From Hemileia vastatrix (lineage: Eukaryota > Basidiomycota > Pucciniomycetes > Pucciniales > Zaghouaniaceae), in NCBI GenBank assembly GCA_030280995.1, contig JASXTE010000005.1, positions 29,618,501 through 29,682,500 of the forward strand: DNA of 64,000 nt. The letters are read 5' to 3'. Shown piece by piece: positions 56,880-64,000 of this stretch. The notes below the pieces were generated by a model. The model ran no database searches, had not been told where the DNA came from, and saw nothing but the letters and a program-made list of their open reading frames with translations. Each line of letters starts with the position of its first letter. The first letter of the stretch is position 1. A program made the position numbers and the translations under genes.

Positions 56880-58363
56880 TTTTGTTCTTTAAGTTTAATG
56901 TCTGGAAGAAGGAGCCTCCAGAAGTTGGTCCAGATTATGGTGGTGTTTTTGATTTTTGCTAGGATTGGAGGAGGAACTGTGTTGCTTGTGGTGTAGGCAT
57001 CTGGAAAGAGTATATGGATTGTAATGTCAGGAATCGGATTAGAAGGTAATTTTTGGGAAGAAGTGGAAAATGCAGGGATAGAGTGTTGGAACATGTGCTT
57101 GATTTTTCTAGACATCTTCCAGTGGTCATCAAGGAGCTGTTTTCTCAGATTCGTTTCAAAATCATTAAATGGACCATGAAGAGCAAAGGCCTTAAGCATG
57201 TTTGAACACATAATGCTAAGGTGTTGTTTCATGTTGATGTAATCCAGAGTTAAGGTAGTCTCTAGAGGATGGCCAATCTCAATTGCAGTTTCAGGAGGTG
57301 GGGTTCCAACTAAACAGAAGAATTGGATCAGCAATTGTTCTCTGTTAAAGAAATTGGAATTATTAATTTGGTACTTACAGATTGGGAGCTCATCAAATTT
57401 GTGAGAGGCTGGGATTTGAGCTGTTTAAGAATTCTGAATGCATGTTGTAGGAAGATCAACCAGATGGAGTTATGGATTCTCATGATCATCCCTAAATGGT
57501 ATTGAGAAGATGGACTAGAAGAAAGATGTTCCTGTGCCCTGGTTGGAGCAGTAGGGCTTCTATTGTTGTTGTTGATATTGTTGAGTTGGACGCTGATGAT
57601 GGAGTACCAGGGTTGTTTTAGGATGGACCAGGAGAAGATGACCTGGAAGCTTATTGGGATCTTCTGGATGAAGATCTGGAAGAAAGGAACTTTCAGAGGA
57701 GAGGTTTAGTTAACTCTTCTTGATTGAGAGGTTTAATTTTGTTTGGGAGTAGTGTTGGGTGCTCTGGTGCATTCTTGAGGTCCTTTTGCAGGTCTTCTAG
57801 AAGTTTTAGAGTTTTTGGTAATTTTTGATGAAGAAATTGTTGTGCGCATTGCTCTGAGAGCACTAGGAGGTTGTTGCGTGGAGGTTTTGAGCCTGACTTC
57901 TTCTTCCTATAAATGCGGGCGGGCTTCCTGGATGCCGTCTAGCAGCCTGGGAGCTGATTTTGAAGCTGTTTTATCTGGATTTGCCAAGATTAAGGCTATT
58001 TATTGGGATGATAGAGCAGGTCTTTAAGAGAAATTTATGGGGAAAGAGCAGTGTGATCCTTCTGGATGGGTCTGAAGATAAAGAAGAGGAAGAAGGACCT
58101 AGTTCTGGGGATCTGGTAGGAGATCTAGAGGTGTATTTGTGTGAAGGTTAAAGTGGTGGTATAGGATAGTTGGGGTCTCTGTCAAATTTTTTCTTTTTGT
58201 AGTTGCAAGAATCACAGGCCCTGTTGTAGAGTTTGGCTTCAGGAGTTGGAAGAGTGATGGTGCAAGGTCTGCACATGTAGATACACTGTTTGGAAGTATA
58301 GTCCTTGGGATCAGTGAAGCAAGGAAGCTCTGATGGGTCAAAGTCTGGGGATCCTGCCATTAT
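56880..58363 (-). pseudogene. Unrecognised repeat-borne coding unit
   Basis: An ATG at 58358-58360 opens MAGSPDFDPSELPCFTDPKD, followed by a Cys-rich block (CRPC; RACDSCNYKKKKFD) recalling a decayed binuclear zinc cluster. After one stop the same frame runs on with Ser/Pro-rich sequence (SPELGPSSSSLSSDPS). At 56876-57334 a 152-codon stretch contains LLIQFFCLVG at its upstream edge, PLETTLTLDYINMKQHLSIM, FETNLRKQLLDDHWKMSRKI and a hydrophobic tail. I cannot assign a family. It lies between gypsy-C and a Harbinger copy and may be a gag-like or accessory ORF of another element. Several stops. Confidence 0.4.
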
Positions 58364-58750
58364 CTGTTATGGGACAACAATGAAGAGAAAAGAGATAAAA
58401 GAAATTTTTTTATCAGTGATGTGTAGATGATGAAGATAAAATGAAAGTTCAGTAGGGCGGTTGTGGAGTATAATTTAAATTGGAAAAAGAGTTTCAGCTT
58501 TAAAAGTCAACATCTCAGAAGCCACTGAACCAAATTCAATCTGTTTGTGGATAATGAAAGTTAGCCTTCAGGAGAATATTCAGTAATAATAACATTAGAT
58601 TAAAATAGACCTAATGCTAATTCCAAGTCTGATTTTCAAAATTTAAAACAAACTTGAAAAGTGGTAATGGAGATGATAACAAAAGGAGTTTAATAAGTTT
58701 ACTGTTATCCAGATAAGAGTCATACATAAATTTAAGTATGAAATTTTTAT
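58364..58750. other. Non-coding AT-rich gap
   Basis: No gene recognised. Confidence 0.5.
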
Positions 58751-58754
58751 ATAA

Positions 58755-60561
58755 GGAATGTGATATCATATAGGCATTAATAAAAGGAGATGAAACTTAC
58801 CTTGATTGAAAAGTAGGAAAAATAGAGTGAGAAAGATTGATGTTGGAATTATGGGGAAGTTGAATATGGAGTAAGTGAAATGTGTAAATAATGTGCAATT
58901 TATGTGTTTTAATGACATGGAGCCAAAAAGAAGTGAAATAGGGGAAAGGGGGGATAATGACCATTCCAAGGAGGGATGAAGAGTAGGGTGATCAAGCTAA
59001 AAAAGAAAGTAAAGAGGGAGAGAAAAAAAAGGTTAATTTTAACATTGAAATAAAAAATAACCACTTACAAAAAAAATTAGATACAAATAAAAAAAAACAA
59101 AAAAACAAAAAAATATATAATTAGTAATCAAAAAATCAAAAAAAAGAATAAAATGACTTACCTGGAGAGATGAGATGAGAAAATAAATGAAACCAAATTG
59201 TTTGAGGGATGTTGGAGGAGAAGTGAAAAATGATATGAGGGATGAATGAAAAAAAGAAACAGTAAAAACTTACGTGATTTCAGAAAGTATGTGATGTCAT
59301 GTTGAGCTGGTGAAAGAAAACCAATGAGCCATACAAAAAAGAGATATTCACCGTAAATTCCAAAAAAAAAAAAAATATGCAACAAAAAAAATATCAAGCC
59401 AATTGAATAACGTATACAAAGTGAATATTTGGAGAGTATGAAAACAAAAAATTAAAAGGGTTGTGTGCCAAAATTATGGAGGGTGATTGGCATAATGACA
59501 GAGCATATGCCAGTTGAAAGAATGTTTTGTGATTCAAGGGACGAGAGAGCTGGTGCTGGTTAAGAATCCTCTTCTTCATAAAGATCATTCCACTCATCCT
59601 TTAAATCAGCTAGGTTATTGTGGAGTATAACACAAGTCATTATCCAATGATTTGCAGTTTTTATTTCCATTTTTTTTTGAAATTGGATTCTGAGTTCCCG
59701 GAAACTATAAAATCTTCCCTTTGAAATCCCAATAGCATGTTCAATCCATACTCTTGATGGGGCTAGGTGATAATTAAAAGTGGTTTTGAGGTCATTTTCT
59801 AAGGTTGCACCACAGAAAGCAGGTATAATGTACTTTCCACTTGCATATGCTGAGTCTGCATGGAGGTACTGAAATTGGTCAAAGTATGAGTCAGGACTTT
59901 GAGAAATCCTCATTCTTTGGAAGATGGAAGAGTCATGACATGATCTGGGGCAGCCAATATGAAAAGCAATAAGCTTTTTGTTGATGTCACAGACAATTTA
60001 AACAGCAATTTAGTATCTAAAAAGAGGATAAAAAGTTAGTTTATGAAAGATGTTAATTTGTAGAACATTTTGATGAATCCTTTTTATGCAATCAAAATGA
60101 TGGTAGCCATCATGATCAGGCTTTTGACTCAAAGGTATAGTTGTACCATCAAAAAAACCTACACATCCAGATAAAACTTCAGCTTACATTACTTAAGATA
60201 ATTCAAGTTGCTGTTGTGGAGTTGGCCAAGAAAGTTTTTGAGACTTGATAGAAAGGATAGAAATCATGCCGTGCTTGGTGTATAATATGAGGGTACCATA
60301 TCCTATGGTAAAGAGATTATATAAACGTCTTACAGCAGCACCATTTGGATTTGAGCCAAAGCAAAATAGTGCAACAGCAAGTCTAAAAGCAGGATCACAC
60401 TGTTTTTTATGGGAATTATTATAGAAGATTGGATGATTGGAGATGGGTTGAGAAAATTTGAAAAAAGAATCAGGAGAAGTTTAAAATAGTTGAGTGAAGT
60501 TTAATTGAGGAATGTTGAGAATGGAGTGGAGATCATATCTGGGATCATAACAAAGATTTTC
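58755..60561 (-). mobile_element. Second copy of the first Harbinger family, truncated
   Basis: Matches 19556 to at least 22440 of the 8.95-kb element in reverse orientation, without the solo LTR. The 5' side is cut at about 60561, where an LTR-derived sequence begins; the other side fades before 58755. No TIR is present on either side. Downstream of the transposase it keeps splice-like CAG-GTAAGT junctions (59160, 58800). Confidence 0.85.
59394..60561 (-). pseudogene. Harbinger (HARBI1-like) DDE transposase, copy 2
   Basis: Reads GFFDGTTIPLSQKPDHDG (first Asp, near 60150), an intron, CDINKKLIAFHIGCPRSCHDSS (second Asp, near 59930), then an open stretch from 59913: PDSYFDQFQYLHADSAYASG, RVWIEHAIGISKGRF with the catalytic Glu kept, and IKTANHWIMTCVILHN. 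Stops occur before the second Asp (about 59990) and at the N-terminus, and the start is missing. Complementary to copy 1, which lost the Glu but has an open N-terminal part. Confidence 0.9.
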
Positions 60562-60574
60562 CCCCCTTGGGATG

Positions 60575-61200
60575 ATTTAATGCTTCAGAAAATCCTATAG
60601 TACTAGCAATAGGCCGTGACCAAGGGAGTTGGAGTAAAACTGGAGAGAAAAACCCTTTCCCTTTGAGAAATACCAGGTGAGATTGATTTGCTACAGAAAA
60701 TTGGAGACTGTTACAATACCCCTTCCAACACACTTCTTGACTGCTTAACAATTCATGACAGTAGCCTAGATAGACCACATACCAAAGAGAACCTGAAATG
60801 CAGAAAGATCCACACCAGAAAACCAAAACACTGTGCACTTGTTGCACAGAGAACAACAATAATACTTGATTCAGGTTGCAAAGCTATACCAGAGAAATCA
60901 GTTTCCAAAGTTGAGTTAAATGAAGAGCTAACCTTGCAACAATCACAGCCGATTGTGGCCATAAAACAGTGAAAACTGAGTGAGAAACAATGATATAGTT
61001 ACAAGATGTTTGTATGATAATTAATGTTGCCCCAAACTATCTTATTCAGTATGTACACTCAGACCACCACCTAAAAATACATGCACAGCAACAAATTTGG
61101 CGCTTTTGACAGCCAAATTGAATTAAAATCCTCTAGAAACGCTCCCCAGCCTTCTATAACCAAGGCGAGTGGGCCTCCCATGTTGTAGTCTTCCAACATT
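60575..61200 (-). repeat. LTR-derived sequence, minus orientation (partner of 61640-62281)
   Basis: The reverse complement of this region matches 61640-62281 over more than 600 bp (for example GGCCTATTGCTAGTACTATAGG and CAATTTGGCTGTCAAAAG). Beyond its end a decayed PBS-like CATCCCAAGGGGGG is visible before the Harbinger copy starts at 60561. Confidence 0.85.
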
Positions 61201-61639
61201 GGTAGAGGCCTTTGTTGGTCTGTTTGGAACTGTTTTGTTATGTCTTAATTGACATTGGTAGAATAGTTGGGTGTTTTTCTGGTTATATTCAGTGAACATT
61301 GTGACTTTGGGTATGTGGGTAATACCATTGGATAGCCCTGGTTTTTCTATATATTTCATGTCTTTATGACATTTTTCATATTCTAAGTTTTAAGGGGTCA
61401 TTTGCTCATTTTTCATTTCTAAAAGATAGCTGTTTAATTTTGTTTTTTGTGTTTTACGTGCTAACCTTAAGTCTTAGGGTTAAGTGCTTAGTACCATTCA
61501 GTATAGCTAATTTGGCTCTATATTTTATGTCTCAATGTTGTCATAGCTTATATTTGTGTTTTAAGGGTTTTAGTAGTTGTGGTGGATTTTTCTAAGTATT
61601 TTGGGCTTTATTAGAGGTTTTTGGTGGTTTTCTGGCTTC
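61201..61639. other. Spacer between the two inverted LTR copies
   Basis: About 440 bp without recognisable gene. One or both LTR starts probably lie here but could not be placed. Confidence 0.5.
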
Positions 61640-62281
61640 AGGGAGGTCTGGCTTCTTCTAGGATGCGGCCCGCATCAGGTGGGCCACCCGCCTCGGTTGT
61701 AGAAGGCTTGGGAGCGCTTCTAGAGGTTTTTTATTCAATTTGGCTGCCAAAAGTGCCAAATTTGTTGCTGTGCATGAATTTTTTAGAGGGTGGTCTGTTT
61801 GTACAAACTGAATAAGAGAGTTTGGGGAAACTTTAATTATCAGACAACCATCCAGAGGTGATATCATTGTTCTCACTCAGTTTTCACTGTTTTTTGGCCA
61901 CAATTGGCTTTGTTTATTGCAAGGTTAGTTCTTCATTTAACTCAACTTTGGCAACAGGTTTTTCTGGTTTAGCTTTGCAACCTGCATCAAGTATTATTGC
62001 TGTTTTCTGTGCAAAATGTGACAGTGTTTTGGTTTTCTGGTCTGTATCTTTCTGTATTTCAGGTTTCTGGTTCTTTGGTTCTCAGTGGTCTACTATTGGC
62101 TACTGTCTTGACTTGTTAAGCAGTCAAGAATTGTGTTGGAAGGGTTATAGTAACATTCTCTAATTTGCTGTAGCAAATAAATCTCACCTGGTATTTTTCA
62201 AAGGGACAGGGGGTTTTCTCTCCAGTTTTACTCCAACTCCCTTTGTCAAGGCCTATTGCTAGTACTATAGGATTGTCTACA
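61640..62281 (+). repeat. 5' LTR (3' portion) of gypsy-C copy 2
   Basis: Ends GGATTGTCTACA at 62281, 4 bp before a PBS. Matches 60575-61200 in reverse. The LTR start is further left and not defined. Its T-rich, GT-rich composition gives chance open frames. Confidence 0.75.
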
Positions 62282-62285
62282 TTTC

Positions 62286-62303
62286 TGGCACCCAAAGTGG
62301 GGT
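62286..62303 (+). promoter_or_regulatory. Primer-binding site of gypsy-C copy 2
   Basis: TGGCACCCAAAGTGGGG starts with TGG, complementary to the CCA end of a tRNA, immediately after the LTR end. Which tRNA it matches was not determined. Confidence 0.7.
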
Positions 62304-62387
62304 GAGAATTTTTTATCTTTTTGGATTTTCTGTTACTTTTGGACTCTCATCTGTGGTTGGAAATTGGTTTCTGGAATCTATTGGACC

Positions 62388-64000
62388 ATGGCTTCTAGAC
62401 CCTCTTTCTCTAGTGGTGGTAGTGGCACTTTTGGTGCTTCTGAGGACTGTAATACTCCTGTTTCTGTCAGGCCTTCTGTCAGTATCAAGTCCTGGAAGCG
62501 GCCTATGTTTATGGGGGAGGATGTGAAGTTGTTTCTGGAGATTTTTGAGGCTTCTGGGAATGTAGATGGGGCTTCTCATGTGGAAATGGTGAAGAAAGTC
62601 ATTTTTTACATTGGTGAAAGGGCATTGGTGAAGGAAGCTGCTGCAATAGACGGCTATAGGAGGAAAGATTGGAAAAAGTTGTGTCTGCAGATGACAGACA
62701 GGTGGGGATCCTGGCACTCTCTGTTGAATCTCAATATGATTGCTAGTTAATGGCAATCTTATGGAGGTGTGCATAACCTCCATACTTAGAGAAAGTTTCT
62801 GGCTCAGTTGGAGCCAGTGGTAGAATATTTGGGGGACTTGCAGAAGTTGCAGAGTACTGAATCTGCAAGGGATGTTTTCTGGTCTGCTTTGGCCAGAAAT
62901 ATCAGGATTGGTGTTTTGAAGGAGTTGGATAGGAAGGAAAAGATGAGGGTTGTTCCTAATGGCAATCAGAAATTGCCTGCTCTTTCTGTGGTGAAGGAGT
63001 TTGTAGAGGGACATCTGAAACTGTTGGCAGTGCATTATTTCAAGGAAGCTAGAATCAAATATGTTAGCAAGGTCAGTGAAGCATTGATTGAGGATGTGGA
63101 GGAGTCCAGAAAGAAGGAAGTGGTGAACAAGGGAAAGGCTCCTGAGAAGCCTAAGGAGATGGACCCTGTGGTAAAGAAGTTGGCTGATTTAACCAAACAG
63201 CTGCATATTTTTGTTCAGGAGGCTCAGAAGGCCAATAAGGCTCTTTCTTGGCCTAGATATTTTGATAGGAGGTTTGGTAGTAGTGATCCTTGGGTCTGAT
63301 CTTATTGCAGCAGGAAGGGCCACAAGTCCAATGATTTTTAGGAACTGAATAGGAGTGTGTCTGAATGGAAGGTGGAATTTGATGGGAAAGTTTTAAAGTT
63401 CCCAGATGGTTCTTGTGTGAAGCCTAATTATGGTTAGGCTCAAGTGGACTTGGTGAGGAGGAGACATAATGTCAACTCAAGGAGGCCAAGATTTGAAGAG
63501 TTGCCTAATGAGGCTTCTTCCTCTGGTAAATGTGGAGATGATGGTAAGGGCAAGGGAAAACTGGCTAATAGAGTCCCATTTATGTCTTACTTTGGTGGTT
63601 TGGAGTTGTATTCTTGTGGTGGAAATTCAAGTGGGGAATTCTTGGGTGGTGTTAATGATGTAGAAGCAGAAAAGGTGGGAAAGCCTAAGAGCAGTTCTCA
63701 GGCCCAACCAATGCCTAAGGTTTCAAAGGTGAATCATAATCTGAGTGCAGATAAGAAGAATTACAGCAAAGAGGAGCTCTATAAAATTCAGAAGGGTATG
63801 GCAAATATGGGCCCTTCTAGTTTTAAAGCATTGGACACAAATGATGAGCCAATGTCTATGCATGTTGATTCTGACTCTATAGATGTCCCTTTGGCCTCAT
63901 TTCCAAAGCCTTCTGGAGTTAGAGAATCTGGTGAGGGAACTGTTTTTATTCCTGTTGATGATAAATCTGCTGGTGTTTCTGGTCCTCAGGAGATTTCTAG
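62388..64000 (+). pseudogene. Gypsy-C copy 2 gag and start of the pol linker (runs off the window)
   Basis: Start ATG at 62388 in the context GACCATGGCT, about 85 bp after the PBS. A single reading frame runs from there to the window edge with a handful of in-frame stops and no visible frameshift. N-terminal Ser-rich part; capsid-like region (KRPMFMGEDVKLFLEIFEAS, GYRRKDWKKLCLQMTDRW, YLGDLQKLQ, DVFWSALARNIR); a linker (KKLADLTKQLHIFVQEAQKA); and a zinc knuckle at 63297-63342 in which the first Cys codon is TGA and the last is Phe (SYCSRKGHKSNDF). The 3' end overlaps the start of gypsy-C copy 1 (50495 onward). Confidence 0.85.

Overview
The window looks like AT-rich, transposon-saturated nuclear DNA of a fungus, most likely a basidiomycete and plausibly a rust (Pucciniales). 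Evidence: one host-type gene with seven 56-81 bp spliceosomal introns encoding a chitin deacetylase; chromodomain-bearing Ty3/gypsy elements; RNase H-bearing LINEs of the kind common in fungi; PIF/Harbinger transposons; and a decayed gene resembling the Tet-like 2OG-Fe(II) dioxygenases that are expanded in basidiomycetes. The species call is inference. No rRNA, tRNA or CRISPR was recognised.

Layout. 1-1.7 kb: an A-rich heptanucleotide array followed by a remnant of a small inverted-repeat element. 1.7-11.1 kb: LINE-A (minus strand), broken by a 1.49-kb solo LTR (3462-4953, TSD GTAGG) and by a degenerate gypsy element (7895-11067). 11.1-19.0 kb: non-coding, with CACTA-like non-autonomous ends and an array of 53-bp palindromic units (13.3-13.6 kb). 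19025-27975: an 8.95-kb Harbinger-type transposon with matching 32-bp ends and an AAT target duplication. It holds a DDE transposase (broken by a second solo LTR), a large C-rich/G-rich foldback, a Tet-like dioxygenase pseudogene and, on the minus strand, a SANT/Myb-like gene. 28-32.4 kb: the only host-like island, with the chitin deacetylase gene (29653-30918, minus, 8 exons) and several small MITEs.

32.4-43.4 kb: LINE-B (plus), whose ORF1 contains an almost uninterrupted 880-bp hexanucleotide repeat and whose 3' part is split by gypsy-B (37624-43053), a relative of the gypsy element at 8-11 kb. 44.2-50.5 kb: a second, plant-type PIF/Harbinger unit (SANT/NAM-like ORF plus, DDE minus), interrupted by a small inverted-repeat element, a third solo LTR (45983-47158, TSD TGGTG) and a 2-kb inverted repeat carrying a Harbinger MITE. 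50.5-56.3 kb: protease, reverse transcriptase, RNase H and integrase of gypsy-C. 56.9-58.4 kb: an unrecognised decayed coding unit. 58.8-60.6 kb: a second copy of the first Harbinger transposase. 60.6-64 kb: two related LTRs head to head, the second leading into a primer-binding site and the gag region of another gypsy-C copy that runs off the window.

Almost every mobile gene here is dead (stops, frameshifts, lost catalytic residues, nested insertions). The chitin deacetylase is the only gene read as fully intact; the SANT gene of the 8.95-kb Harbinger has a single internal stop.
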